Shown here piece after piece: positions 18,246 through 27,634 of a stretch of DNA of 64,000 nucleotides (the first letter of the stretch is position 1; every line of letters begins with the position of its first letter). Source of the stretch: Desulfobacterales bacterium (GTDB lineage: Bacteria; Desulfobacterota; Desulfobacteria; Desulfobacterales; JAFDDL01); assembly GCA_034003325.1 (NCBI GenBank), contig JAVEYW010000017.1, positions 1 to 64,000 on the forward strand, given 5' to 3'. Under the pieces are notes generated by a model. It worked only from the letters and a program-made list of their open reading frames with translations. It was not told the DNA's origin and ran no database searches. A program made the position numbers and the translations under genes.

Positions 18246-19076
18246 CTATCCCGGCAGCTGCCAGTTGGTATCAAAGCCCATGGATGAAAGAAGTTCAATC
18301 CCCTCTTTTATCTTGTATCCGACGGTGTCGATTCCGTGAGAATCGTCTCCGGGAATAACGGGTATCCCCAGATTCAACGCTTCGGTTAAAATTGAGCTGG
18401 AAATATAGGGCTCTGAGCCGCCTTTGTACAGCGCCCGCATATTGAGATCGAGACGCAACCCGGCGGAACGAATAAATGCCAGGTTTCGCAGAATTTTTTC
18501 CCGAATGGCGGACTGATCAAGGCGGGTTTTGTAATCCGGGTCAAAGATGCGGATAAGATCAAAATGACCCACTACGGCCGGCCGAAGGGTGGTGAGCATT
18601 TTGTATTGAAGGTCAAAATAACGCAGGTACAACGAATTCATGTCGCCGGCGGCAGCCGCGGCACGGCGGTAATGCGCTTCGTCATAGTCGAACATGTAAT
18701 CATCGACATGATGAAGGGAGCCTACCACATAGTCCGGCTGAAACATCTTAATCAAATGTTGTGCAAAGGGCAACGCGCCGGAATAGATTTCCGTTTCAAA
18801 CCCGACGGCCATTTGAATGACGGACCTGTATTTTTCCTTTAATGCATTGCCTTTTCGAATATAACAGGCAAACCGCCGGTAGAGGTTATCGGCGGTCAGC
18901 CCTATCCGGACTTCTTCCGGATAGCGGAAGTGATTTTTCGGCGGCGGCATGTGCTCCGTGATGCCGACCCAGGAGAAGCCCTTTTTGATATATGCCTGAA
19001 GGATGTCTTCCAGGCTGTCCTGCGCGTGTGCGCAAAACTCGGCGCTATGCCCGCCGTGAACCGAAACCAGACGCAT
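18246..19076 (-). CDS. PHP-domain phosphatase, histidinol-phosphatase type
   Basis: The 276-residue protein carries the PHP metal-binding motifs: an N-terminal VHGGHS, the GITEH segment, VGSLHHVDD (~130), a VGHFDLI motif (~190) and the C-terminal PGDDSHGIDTVG. These place it in the HisJ-like histidinol-phosphatase group, though PHP specificity is hard to call and no his genes are nearby. I chose the ATG at 19076 (MRLVSVHGG) because the longer frame starts inside a dispersed repeat. It is convergent with hemL and lies downstream of trxB, separated by that repeat. Confidence 0.85.
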   Translation of the reverse strand: MRLVSVHGGHSAEFCAHAQDSLEDILQAYIKKGFSWVGITEHMPPPKNHFRYPEEVRIGLTADNLYRRFACYIRKGNALKEKYRSVIQMAVGFETEIYSGALPFAQHLIKMFQPDYVVGSLHHVDDYMFDYDEAHYRRAAAAAGDMNSLYLRYFDLQYKMLTTLRPAVVGHFDLIRIFDPDYKTRLDQSAIREKILRNLAFIRSAGLRLDLNMRALYKGGSEPYISSSILTEALNLGIPVIPGDDSHGIDTVGYKIKEGIELLSSMGFDTNWQLPG

Positions 19077-19100
19077 ATTCAGAGACCTTATATCTGCGAC

Positions 19101-19196
19101 ATGCACGCGTTTGCGTGTATATTCACCGAAGGTGAAAGACGGCTTTTATGCATCCCAGCCTCCCAGCCTCCCAGCATCCGGCTTTGCCGGATTAGG
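19101..19196 (+). repeat. Multi-hairpin dispersed repeat, copy 1
   Basis: This copy contains three hairpins in a row in plus orientation: ATGCACGC/GCGTGTAT, then TTCACC-GAA-GGTGAA, then, after a pyrimidine-rich spacer, ATCCGGC-TTT-GCCGGAT, ending in TAGG. It has diverged in the first part compared with the other copies and lacks the leading GGCCCTTTACCAG. It fills the gap between trxB and the PHP gene, and its last base is next to the trxB stop codon on the minus strand. Confidence 0.85.
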
Positions 19197-20159
19197 CTAT
19201 TCGGACAATTGGCAAGTGTCATCAACGGCTTTTTTGGTTTCCACATAATGCGCCGCGGCCAGCGCGGCCGTACAGCCGTCGGCTGCCGAAAGCACAATCT
19301 GCCGGGCGTATTTTTCTCTCAGATCTCCGATGGCAAAGATGCCGGGGGTATTGGTTTCGCAGCGTTCGTTTGTGATGACATACCCCTCGGCATTCATTTT
19401 GGTTCCGGCCGGCACCAGCGTATTATTGGGAGAAAAGCCGACAAAGATAAAAACGCCGTCCGTAGGGAGATCCCGGGTCTCGCCGGTGTTAACGTCTTTG
19501 AGCTTAACGGCGGTCACGCCCTGCGCGTCGGCTTGAATGCGGGTGATGACCGTGTTCCAAACAAGCTCAATTTTACAATCGGCTTTAAGCCGTTCCTGTA
19601 ATATCATGCCTGCCCGAAGCGCATCTCTGCGATGAACAAGATACACCTGTTTGGTCAGCTTTGCCAAATAGAGGGCTTCTTCGGCAGCCGTATCCCCGCC
19701 GCCCACTACCACAACGGTCTTGTTTCTGAAAAAAAAGCCGTCGCAAACCCCGCAATAGGAAACGCCTTTCCCGTATAGCTCGGATTCGCCCGGCACGTTC
19801 AATCTCTTGGGACTGCCGCCGGTGCCCAAAATGACCGCATAAGCTTTTAAACGGGTTTGGTCCGCCAGAATAACCGTATGATGTGCAAGGCCGGGCTCTA
19901 CCGCCACGACCTCCTGTGAACGCACATCGAGTCCGTAGGCTTGCGCATGCTGAGAGAATTTCATGGCCAGATCCGCGCCTGTGACATGCTCAAACCCCAG
20001 GTAGTTTTCCACCTCTTCGGTCATGGTGATCTGGCCGCCAGGAATTCCTTTTTCAATCAAAACCGTTTGTAAGGCTGCCCGCATGGCATAAATGCCGGCG
20101 TTGAGCCCGCCCGCACCGCCACCGACGATGATAAGATCATAGACTTCAGAGTGCGCCAT
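19197..20159 (-). CDS. trxB: Thioredoxin reductase (NADPH)
   Basis: TrxB reduces thioredoxin with NADPH and FAD. The 320-residue protein has the FAD-binding GGGAGGLNAGIYAMRA near the start, the redox-active pair Cys136-x-x-Cys139 in SYCGVCDG, the NADPH-binding GGGDTAAEEA, and the C-terminal FAD motif GIFAIGDLR. Size and order of domains are standard. The dispersed repeat begins directly after its stop codon. Confidence 0.96.
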   Translation of the reverse strand: MAHSEVYDLIIVGGGAGGLNAGIYAMRAALQTVLIEKGIPGGQITMTEEVENYLGFEHVTGADLAMKFSQHAQAYGLDVRSQEVVAVEPGLAHHTVILADQTRLKAYAVILGTGGSPKRLNVPGESELYGKGVSYCGVCDGFFFRNKTVVVVGGGDTAAEEALYLAKLTKQVYLVHRRDALRAGMILQERLKADCKIELVWNTVITRIQADAQGVTAVKLKDVNTGETRDLPTDGVFIFVGFSPNNTLVPAGTKMNAEGYVITNERCETNTPGIFAIGDLREKYARQIVLSAADGCTAALAAAHYVETKKAVDDTCQLSE

Positions 20160-20598
20160 AACAAGTTCCTCATTCCCATTTTTTAAGGTAATTTCCTGCT
20201 CAAATTACCCCAGGGGAAATGGCGCGTCAACTAGAATCACGGTTCAAATTCATGGCAAGGGCTTTCGCGCGAGGATGCTTTTTCAACGCCTTTCCGGCAC
20301 CGGTTTTGATAATGTTGAATGTCATAACGCTTTATTTTTATTAAGCACTGCGCATGGATACCCCAAAATATGCTTGACTTGGATTAGAAAGAATTGGTAG
20401 GGGTAAAATATTTATTGCCGGATCATATCGTTATTTCGGTTCGCCCAAACCGCCTGGAAAGAATAGCGTTGGTAACTGATTTGGGCAATAATTCAATTCT
20501 ACAAAGGAGGTGAAAGCCGCAGCCCATTCATTAGAAGCCAAATTTTAATTCGGTTACTTGCTGAATACACACGCTAATTATAATCTTAAGAGGAGAAT
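20160..20598. other. Non-coding stretch between trxB and the porin gene
   Basis: This 439-base divergent region must contain the promoters of trxB (leftward) and the porin (rightward). TTGACT at about 20373 may be a -35 box, but no well-spaced -10 box follows. An isolated perfect Shine-Dalgarno (AAAGGAGGTGA, near 20505) precedes only a 12-codon GTG frame (VKAAAHSLEAKF) about 90 bases before the porin; this could be a leader peptide or chance. I see no other gene. Confidence 0.45.
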
Positions 20599-22032
20599 AT
20601 GATGAAGAAAAGCTTGATAGCCAGCCTGTTAGTTGCGAGTCTGATTTTTCTGCCGTTTACCGCTATGGCCGACTTAGGAGATGTCATTGCCAAAAGCAAA
20701 GACATCGAGATAAACATGTTCGGCAGCCTTAAAACCTTTCCCCATTTTATCGAAAATGCCGATTTTAATTCCGATGACACTCGGTATGACTTTATTATCG
20801 ACGAAAACGGCACGATGGAAAACCATGCCGTCCGCACGGAAGCTCGCATCGGCTGGGATGCCAAGGCGGATGATTGGGATTTTATGATCATTCTCGAATC
20901 GGATTTCAATTTGAATAAAGCCAACGCAGACCGCGGCGCCGATAAGACCGCTGGTTATTTTAACCAGATGGATACCGGTTTTACCGGTGAGGATTTTGGT
21001 ATAGAGAAACTAAACTTCGGGTATAATTTTGGTCCCTGTAAAATAAATACCGGTTGGAACACCAAGTTTCTTGATATTATGAGTGGCGGCATTCTTTATG
21101 GGGATGATCATCCCTATATCGGTCTGGAAGGGGCCTTCGGTAAAAACAAGTGGGAAGCCCTTTATATTATCGTGCAAGATGATATATCAAACCAGGGGGC
21201 CGGCGGTGTCATAGACGGCGATAGTCTGGACTGGCGGGTATATACCTTGCGCGTTGGATTTGATTTGAACGGATTTACACTGGCCCCTCTTTATGCGTTC
21301 AGCGACAATGAAGACCGAAGTGCCAATGTGCATTATATGGGGGTTGAGGGCTATGGCAAGCTCGGCATATTTACCCCGCGCTTTGAATTCGTCTATGCAA
21401 CCGGCGAGCAAACCTTAACCAATCAAGACTTGGATATCAGTGCGTTTGGTGCCTTTGCGTCAATTGAAGCGGGTATCAGCAAGGCGCTTAATGTCTACGT
21501 GGGCGGGTACTATTTGAGCGGCGATGATGATCCCAACGATGATGATATTGAAGCGTTTAACGGCATTACCAACATTGGTCGGTACACCCCGACGTTCGGT
21601 ATGGAAAATGCCATGATCTATCGTTATGTCCCGGCGCTTGGCACCCACTTGTACTCGAACAATTTTAATGTGCTGGGTTCTAAAGCCGGTTATGGCGGCA
21701 TCAGCAATTCTTCCAAAGCGGATGCCCCGGGTATGATCATGATGGGGATCGGTGCCAGAGGGTGCCTGACCGATCAACTTTCCTATAAAACGCAGGTGAT
21801 GTATTTTGCCTTTGAAGAACAAGGTGCGTTAGAGCAAGTAGCGGGAAAATCCATTGATGATGAGGTCGGTATTGAGGCGGATCTTCAATTGACCTATAGC
21901 TTTAACCCGCATTTTTCTATCGGAAATGTTATCGCGGTATTTTTCCCCGGGGATGGTGTTGAAGACCGTCTTGGGCCGGCTTTTGATGAAACCGCCTACG
22001 TGGATACCATTGAGTTGACCTGGCAGTTTTAA
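20599..22032 (+). CDS. Outer-membrane porin-like beta-barrel protein
   Basis: The protein begins with a clear signal peptide (MMKKSLIASLLVASLIF, cleavage probably after the AMA at residues 25-27). The mature part of about 450 residues has alternating short hydrophobic and polar strands, many aromatic residues and a C-terminal Phe (ELTWQF), the usual outer-membrane barrel end signal. No specific porin family motif is recognisable; alginate- or long-chain-type barrels are possible. An Asp-rich loop (GDDDPNDDDIEAF) may bind cations. A strong AAGAGGAG site precedes the ATG and a terminator follows, so it is monocistronic. Confidence 0.8.
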   Translation: MMKKSLIASLLVASLIFLPFTAMADLGDVIAKSKDIEINMFGSLKTFPHFIENADFNSDDTRYDFIIDENGTMENHAVRTEARIGWDAKADDWDFMIILESDFNLNKANADRGADKTAGYFNQMDTGFTGEDFGIEKLNFGYNFGPCKINTGWNTKFLDIMSGGILYGDDHPYIGLEGAFGKNKWEALYIIVQDDISNQGAGGVIDGDSLDWRVYTLRVGFDLNGFTLAPLYAFSDNEDRSANVHYMGVEGYGKLGIFTPRFEFVYATGEQTLTNQDLDISAFGAFASIEAGISKALNVYVGGYYLSGDDDPNDDDIEAFNGITNIGRYTPTFGMENAMIYRYVPALGTHLYSNNFNVLGSKAGYGGISNSSKADAPGMIMMGIGARGCLTDQLSYKTQVMYFAFEEQGALEQVAGKSIDDEVGIEADLQLTYSFNPHFSIGNVIAVFFPGDGVEDRLGPAFDETAYVDTIELTWQF

Positions 22033-22112
22033 TCGGGCGCGTATGCCATACGCGCGGTGCGTTGCGCTTGGTGACTGACATATAGTCGCCGATTGCGTAG
22101 CAAAGAAAATAT

Positions 22113-22153
22113 AAACGCCTTTTTTCCCTTCGGGGAGGGAGGGCGTTTTTTAT
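22113..22153 (+). terminator. Intrinsic terminator after the porin gene
   Basis: A 16-bp stem including G-U pairs (AAACGCC... to ...GGCGTTT) closes on a TTCG tetraloop and continues into TTTTTT. It ends the monocistronic porin transcript. Confidence 0.85.
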
Positions 22154-22290
22154 TGTGCCGCATGGAAAAGAACGAGCCCAAAAGGGGGCGGGCCGCGCAG
22201 AAAAACCGCGCTGAATGACTTGCAAAACCACCCGGCCTGTGCCATAGGAAGCGATCCGGAAACCGATGATGAATCGAGTACAGACGCAGA

Positions 22291-23331
22291 ATGGAAAACT
22301 GGCGGGAGATTCTTCGACAAAGCCTCACCAACGCAAGGCAACTGGCCGAGCACTTGCCGATCGATACCGCGAGGGTTTCTTCTGTAGCGGCTCGCTATCC
22401 TTTTTGCATCAACCCGTATTATTTTTCACTGATTGAAACGAAAGACGATGCGATTTGGCGGCAGGTTGTACCGAATGCGGCCGAGTTAACCGATGAGGTC
22501 GGTGTTCCGGATCCCTTGGCCGAAGAGCCGCTGTCCCCGGTTTCAAATCTGATTCATCGCTATCCGGACCGGGTGGTGCTTCTGGTTTCCAATGAATGCG
22601 CGGCGTATTGTCGCTTTTGCATGCGCAAGCGGCGCGTGGGCCTGCCTTTGCCGGCGTTTACGGATTCGGTGCTGTTTGATGTCATTGACTATCTGCGCCG
22701 GGAACCCCGGGTGCGGGACGTGATTCTCTCCGGCGGAGATCCCTTGCTGCTGGAGACCGATGCGCTTGAACGGATTCTCTCCGCGCTTCGAAAAATCGCA
22801 CATATCGAAGTGATTCGCATTCATACCCGAACACCGTGTACCCTGCCGCAAAGAATCACCCACCGCCTGGTATCGATGCTGAAACAATTTCATCCACTCT
22901 ATGTGAATACCCACTTCAATCACCCGCGGGAAATAACGCCCGAAGCCGCAGTGGCCTGCGCCCGATTGGCCGATGCCGGAATGCCGCTGGGAAACCAGAC
23001 CGTGTTGTTGAAAGGTGTCAATGATGATGCGATCATCATGAAACAACTTTTTCAGCAACTGCTTAAACTCCGGGTTCGGCCCTACTATCTGCACCATCCG
23101 GATCTGGTTCGGGGAACCGGCCATTTTCGGGTTCCCATTCAAAAAGGACTTGAAATCATGTCGCTAATTCAGGGACACACCTCGGGTTTGTGTATGCCCC
23201 ATTACGTGATCGATGTACCGGGCGGCGGCGGAAAGGTTCCGTTGCTGTCGGAATATGTAAAAGGTGTCTCACAAAGCCGGCTTACCGTAGAAACCTATAG
23301 CGGAAAACAATTCGAATATCCGGTGGATTGA
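22291..23331 (+). CDS. KamA-family radical SAM aminomutase
   Basis: The 346-residue protein belongs to the lysine 2,3-aminomutase family, which moves an amino group with S-adenosylmethionine, a [4Fe-4S] cluster and PLP. The cluster ligands are Cys103, Cys107 and Cys110 (CAAYCRFC). A Gly-rich PGGGGK near residues 309-316 supplies the PLP Lys. The protein lacks the long C-terminal part of clostridial lysine aminomutase and is the size of EpmB, the EF-P lysine aminomutase of enterics. No epmA, efp or ablB gene is adjacent, so the substrate is open (lysine, glutamate or an EF-P-linked lysine). The ATG lacks a clear ribosome-binding site. Confidence 0.85.
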   Translation: MENWREILRQSLTNARQLAEHLPIDTARVSSVAARYPFCINPYYFSLIETKDDAIWRQVVPNAAELTDEVGVPDPLAEEPLSPVSNLIHRYPDRVVLLVSNECAAYCRFCMRKRRVGLPLPAFTDSVLFDVIDYLRREPRVRDVILSGGDPLLLETDALERILSALRKIAHIEVIRIHTRTPCTLPQRITHRLVSMLKQFHPLYVNTHFNHPREITPEAAVACARLADAGMPLGNQTVLLKGVNDDAIIMKQLFQQLLKLRVRPYYLHHPDLVRGTGHFRVPIQKGLEIMSLIQGHTSGLCMPHYVIDVPGGGGKVPLLSEYVKGVSQSRLTVETYSGKQFEYPVD

Positions 23332-23360
23332 GTAAAACAGCCTGAAACCAAAATTTTTTT

Positions 23361-23417
23361 GTAACTACTCAGGAATACAGAATTCTGGATTCTGTCTCCT
23401 GGCTACTGAGCAGTTAC
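23361..23417. repeat. Palindrome-ended repeat, short copy (57 bp)
   Basis: The sequence runs from GTAACTACTCAGGAATACAG to GGCTACTGAGCAGTTAC, and its reverse complement matches both ends of the 142-bp copy at 14306-14447. The ends form an imperfect hairpin. It sits in the gap between the convergent KamA-type and ampG genes, where it may also serve as a bidirectional terminator. Confidence 0.75.
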
Positions 23418-23451
23418 ACTTTTTTTTCAGAAAGGATCGTGCCCCATTGCG

Positions 23452-24720
23452 TTATAACGATTCGGTGTTTTGATTGCCGATGGTCTTCAGCAGCAGCAAG
23501 CCGGGAACGGCCATAAGGGTGCAGAAGATGAAAAAGAGCTCCCAGCCGATCCATTGGGCGAGGTATCCGGTGGCGGCGCCGGCAAATACGCGCGGAATGC
23601 CCATGATGCTGCTAAGAAGGGCGTATTGGGTGGCCGTAAAGCGTTTATGGGTCAGGCCGGCTAAAAACGCGGCATAGGCCGCCGTCCCCATGCCGCTGCT
23701 TAAGTTTTCAAAGGCGATGACGCTGCTGAGGGCGGGCAGAGAAGGCGCTATTCGGGCTAAAACCGCAAAACAGGCGGTTGATGAGGCTTGAAGAATGCCG
23801 AACCACCAGAGGCATCGATATATGCCGAATCGAAGCATCAGAATGCCGCCGGCCAGCCCGCCGCCGATGGTGGCCCAAAACCCGAAAATTTTGACAACAG
23901 CGCCGATCTGGGTTTTGCCGTATCCGGCAGCCAGATAAAAGGGCATGGCCATGGTGGCGGCCATCGTATCGCCGATTTTATAAAGCAGAATGAAACCAAG
24001 GATGGACAGTGCCTGCGGCCGGTTGAAATATTCCGTGAGCGGGTGAATGACGGCCTGGCGAATGGTTTGCGGCATGCCGAAGGGGGCTGCCGGCTCCGGC
24101 GTTAATAGGGTTGTCGCGATTCCGGGCAATAAACAGGCGGCCATCAAAAGATAGACGGTGGAAAAGGACAGATGATCCGCCAGTATCAGCCCGCCCCCGC
24201 CGGCCAGGATCATTCCGAGCCGGTATCCATTCACATATAAGGCCGATCCGAGTCCCAATTCCTGCGTGGGCAGATCCTCTCGGCGATAAGCATCCGTCAC
24301 CACATCCTGGGACGCGCTGAAAAAGCACACCCAGAAGGCCATGATGACGATCAGCGCAGGACTCTTCAGGGGCGTTGACAACAGCGCCAGCCCCGCGATC
24401 GATGCCGTCAGGCATAGCTGTGCAATCAACAACCATCCCCGCCGCCGGCCCAGCACGGGCAAGCTGAACCGGTCCAGAAACGGCGCCCAAAGAAACTTGA
24501 CGGTGTAGGGAATCCCCGCAAGGGACATCAGCCCGATCACGGACAAATCCATACCCGAATCACTCATCCACGCTTGAAGCACATCCTTTGTCAGCAACAG
24601 GGGCAACCCGCAGAAAAACCCCATCAGAAATGCCGTCAGCATGCGTCGGCTGAAAATGAGTGTAAGCAGCTCGTTTCTCCCGGCGGTTTTTATCGGCGCA
24701 AGTGGCCACGTTCCGACCAA
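23452..24720 (-). CDS. ampG: AmpG-type muropeptide transporter (MFS)
   Basis: AmpG imports GlcNAc-anhydroMurNAc peptides for cell-wall recycling. The 422-residue protein has about 12 hydrophobic segments and the AmpG-type signatures GFFCGLPLLLT (first helix), SLAGIPYTVKFLWAPFLDR and SQDVVTDAYRRE. The mpl ligase in this window would use the peptide freed from the imported material. Its start lies only five bases from the end of the PEPCK gene on the same strand, so the two may share a transcript. Confidence 0.9.
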   Translation of the reverse strand: MVGTWPLAPIKTAGRNELLTLIFSRRMLTAFLMGFFCGLPLLLTKDVLQAWMSDSGMDLSVIGLMSLAGIPYTVKFLWAPFLDRFSLPVLGRRRGWLLIAQLCLTASIAGLALLSTPLKSPALIVIMAFWVCFFSASQDVVTDAYRREDLPTQELGLGSALYVNGYRLGMILAGGGGLILADHLSFSTVYLLMAACLLPGIATTLLTPEPAAPFGMPQTIRQAVIHPLTEYFNRPQALSILGFILLYKIGDTMAATMAMPFYLAAGYGKTQIGAVVKIFGFWATIGGGLAGGILMLRFGIYRCLWWFGILQASSTACFAVLARIAPSLPALSSVIAFENLSSGMGTAAYAAFLAGLTHKRFTATQYALLSSIMGIPRVFAGAATGYLAQWIGWELFFIFCTLMAVPGLLLLKTIGNQNTESL

Positions 24721-24725
24721 AATGC

Positions 24726-26717
24726 CTATTGTTGAAGTTCGATCAACTGCGCCGGGGTTACGATCGAGCCAAAGGTGTCTTTCAGCGCCTGAAGACCGGA
24801 CTTTTGTGCCTCCAGAATTTCAAATAGCCGGTTGGGAATATTCACTTCCTTGCCGTAGGCGGCGATCTGAAGATCGACGCGGTCAAGAATATTATCCAGA
24901 TATAGTGAAAACTGCTTGATGTATAACGATTCGGAATACTCCTTTTGTATGATCGACTTAAAAAGGCCTTTTAAATCCTCATACCTTGGCAATAACCCGA
25001 TGGGCGAGTCGATTCCGCCGACTTCCCGGTGAACAAGCCGTTCCAGCCATGCCAGCCACACTTTGACATCCCGTTTTTCGCCCAGCAGTTTTTTGGAATT
25101 TCCGCCCCGGGCCTCATCGGTCAGAAAGTAGTTCAGGCCGGCCAGAATCGGTCGCTTGGCCTCGGTGATTTGGTTGCTGCCGAAAAATTTAAACTGGGCA
25201 TCCATGTAGTCACCCAGGGCGCCTGGAATAAAAGGGGCATTGGCCCACGGCGCGCGTTTTACGCCGGTGGCGCCCACCTCGGTGGCGGTTGCTGCCGAGA
25301 CGATGCAAGCGCCGATGACCACCCCCTCATCCGTATTGTTGGCGACCCTTACTGGCGGCATGGTGTTGCTGTCCCGTCCGCTGTAGGTGATGATGCGAAT
25401 GCCGACACCGGTGGAATCTTCAGATCGGTCCGAGTAATTGGCAAGGGCGCTGCTCATGAGCGTGCACCGGGCATTGGGATGGGAAATCGGAACTTCCTTG
25501 CCGTTTTGATCTACTTTTCCCCGAACCCATTCGCCTTGAAAATTACGACCCCGTTCCGGTTGGGGCTCGCCGTTTCCCGTCCAGTGGGGCACACCGTTTT
25601 CATCAATCAGCACATTGGTCCAGATGACTTCCGTGCCGGGTTCCCTGAGAAGTTTCATCAGTTGTGGATCGCCGTCCCAGTTCACGTCCTCCACGATACC
25701 GAAAATGCCGCTTTCAGGGTTGACGGCGCGAAGCGAGCCGTTCGGGTCAATCCACATCTGTGCCAGATCGTCGCCGATAAAACAATCGCCGGCCATCGCG
25801 GTCGTGGTTTTGCCGCAACCGCTCGGGGCCGCTCCGGCCACCCAGGTCACCCGCCCGCTGGGTCCTTTGATGCCGGTTATGAACATATGTTCGGCCAGTT
25901 CCCGGCCGCGGCCTTCATAAACGGCCTTGTCCACGGCAAACCGATGATTTCCCTTTTTCATCAACAGCGTGTTGCCCGCATAGGTGCAATTAAAACTATA
26001 GGTGGTCCGGTAACTGCGATCCATCAGAACCCGGGCGTTGGGCAGATCTTCTGGCCGGTTTAGGCCCTCGCTGTGAATATTCGTGAAAAAATGACCCAGA
26101 CGGGTGACTTCCGCGTCAAACTGATCAAAAGCATTTCGATACAATAGATCGGCACTGTGCAATACATAGGTGCTGCTGCTCATTTCAAGGGCCGGATTGG
26201 ATGCCGGCGCTCCCACGGGCCCCCTCATATAAAAGCCCAGAATCATGGTTTTGCCGCGCATGATGCCGGCCATTTTCTCTTTGACTTCCGTTAGCGCCTG
26301 AGCACGCACCATCCCGTTGGCAAGGCTGCTGACCTTTTCGTCCGGGTTGATGATGTAGAACGTTCGATCCACGATACGGCCCTGCTCTTCTTTTAAATCG
26401 TAGTGAATGGTGTGGTTTTTCATGGGAAGCGGGGCTTCTTCCCCTTTTTTAAGGGATAAGTCGCGGACAAATTCCCGGTCTTTTTCCGTGCCCGTGTTGA
26501 CGAAAACAGCATCCGGAACGCACATCGCGATGGCGTTGGCAATTTTAAGCAGCACTTTTTCATTCTTGATTTTCTGAATTTTGGAAAAATTGGCGGCATC
26601 CATTTTTGCCTTGAAAACATTCCACGCATCCGCCAGGGTGCTGATGCCTCCCAGTTGCAGAACGATATCAATTCCTTTTTCCAGTGTCAGGCTGTAATTT
26701 TCTTTTCCCATTCCCAT
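24726..26717 (-). CDS. pckG: Phosphoenolpyruvate carboxykinase (GTP)
   Basis: The enzyme interconverts oxaloacetate and PEP with GTP, linking the TCA cycle to gluconeogenesis or anaplerosis. The 663 residues contain the kinase loop GAAPSGCGKTTTAMAG with the hyper-reactive Cys of the GTP class, the YMRGPVGAPASNPALEMSSS segment and the GFP-type FIPGALGDYMD region. The ATG at 26717 (MGMGKENY) follows AAAGGAGAAA; an ATG 66 bases upstream lacks such a site. ATP-type PEPCK lacks these motifs, so the class call is firm. Confidence 0.95.
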   Translation of the reverse strand: MGMGKENYSLTLEKGIDIVLQLGGISTLADAWNVFKAKMDAANFSKIQKIKNEKVLLKIANAIAMCVPDAVFVNTGTEKDREFVRDLSLKKGEEAPLPMKNHTIHYDLKEEQGRIVDRTFYIINPDEKVSSLANGMVRAQALTEVKEKMAGIMRGKTMILGFYMRGPVGAPASNPALEMSSSTYVLHSADLLYRNAFDQFDAEVTRLGHFFTNIHSEGLNRPEDLPNARVLMDRSYRTTYSFNCTYAGNTLLMKKGNHRFAVDKAVYEGRGRELAEHMFITGIKGPSGRVTWVAGAAPSGCGKTTTAMAGDCFIGDDLAQMWIDPNGSLRAVNPESGIFGIVEDVNWDGDPQLMKLLREPGTEVIWTNVLIDENGVPHWTGNGEPQPERGRNFQGEWVRGKVDQNGKEVPISHPNARCTLMSSALANYSDRSEDSTGVGIRIITYSGRDSNTMPPVRVANNTDEGVVIGACIVSAATATEVGATGVKRAPWANAPFIPGALGDYMDAQFKFFGSNQITEAKRPILAGLNYFLTDEARGGNSKKLLGEKRDVKVWLAWLERLVHREVGGIDSPIGLLPRYEDLKGLFKSIIQKEYSESLYIKQFSLYLDNILDRVDLQIAAYGKEVNIPNRLFEILEAQKSGLQALKDTFGSIVTPAQLIELQQ

Positions 26718-26836
26718 CTCTTTTTCTCCTTTAAGGCCGGTGATCAAGCTTCTGGCCAAAACCGCCGTTTTTATACGTAACATTCTAAATTTTCAATTAT
26801 ATTTAAACCGCCATGCCGCTGTGTACGCAAAGCGCG

Positions 26837-27487
26837 CTATCCTCCCTGACAACCGAATTTTTCGGGTTCCGGCATATGCTGGCGAATCCAGACCAGAATT
26901 TTATCGAACTCCTTGCGCACTTCCCGCAGGGCTTTGCCCCGATGACTGACTCGTCCTTTTTCCTCTTGGGATAATTGGGCAAAGGTTTTATTTAAGGGGG
27001 GATAGAAAAAAATCGGATCATAGCCAAAGCCATTCGTGCCGACCGTGTGCTCGGTGATTCGGCCTTCGCAGCGGGATTCGTAGGTAAGCGCCGGACCGGT
27101 TGGCACCGCAATGGAAATAACGCACTCGAACGCAGCTTTCCGATTGGTTTTGCCTTTCATCTCGGAGAGCAGATAGTCACACCGTTGCGCGTCGGTGGCA
27201 TGCTCACCGGCGTAACGGGCGGAAAAAACACCCGGGGCGCCGCCCAGGGCCTCGACACAAAGCCCGGAATCGTCGGCCAGGGCGGGAAATCCCAGCACGC
27301 GCGCCGTAAGGCTGGCTTTTTTATAGGCATTTTCCTCAAAGTTAAGCCCATTTTCAATCACCGGCGGAATCGGGCCGAAGTCAGTCAGGTTTTTGATCTG
27401 TATGGGAAACCCTTTAAGCAGCTCTTTTATTTCAGCGGTTTTTCCCTTGTTGCCGGAGGCGATTACCAATTGCAAAAGTTTTGTCAC
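26837..27487 (-). CDS. rdgB: XTP/dITP diphosphatase (RdgB/HAM1 family)
   Basis: The enzyme hydrolyses non-canonical purine triphosphates such as dITP and XTP. The 216 residues show the N-terminal LVIASGNKGKTAEIKELL, the ADDSGLCVEALGGAPGVFSARYAG core (~residues 70-93) and the C-terminal GYDPIFFYP and VSHRGKAL motifs. A GTG start at 27487 is favoured by GGAG eight bases upstream. About 20 residues beyond the usual end are unconserved. Confidence 0.95.
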   Translation of the reverse strand: MTKLLQLVIASGNKGKTAEIKELLKGFPIQIKNLTDFGPIPPVIENGLNFEENAYKKASLTARVLGFPALADDSGLCVEALGGAPGVFSARYAGEHATDAQRCDYLLSEMKGKTNRKAAFECVISIAVPTGPALTYESRCEGRITEHTVGTNGFGYDPIFFYPPLNKTFAQLSQEEKGRVSHRGKALREVRKEFDKILVWIRQHMPEPEKFGCQGG

Positions 27488-27634
27488 CGAAACGGCTCCT
27501 GATGGATTCTATCCTTTATTTTCTTTTAATAACAAAAGCTTATAAAATCATTTTCGCCGAAACCGTGAAGATACGGCACCGATAGAAGCGTAATTGAATT
27601 ACGTAATGCATCCCTGAATTTTTGGCAAGATTTT

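Noticed and set aside
20505..20550. Leader peptide gene before the porin
   Set aside because: The Shine-Dalgarno is perfect but touches the only start codon (GTG) and the frame has 12 codons; spacing is unsuitable.
22543..23142. Minus-strand open frame of 199 codons inside the KamA-type gene
   Set aside because: Fully overlaps the radical SAM gene and has no protein-like features.
25029..26063. Plus-strand open frame of 344 codons inside the PEPCK gene
   Set aside because: It is antisense to a well-conserved enzyme over its whole length and lacks family motifs; codon-bias shadow in a GC-rich gene.
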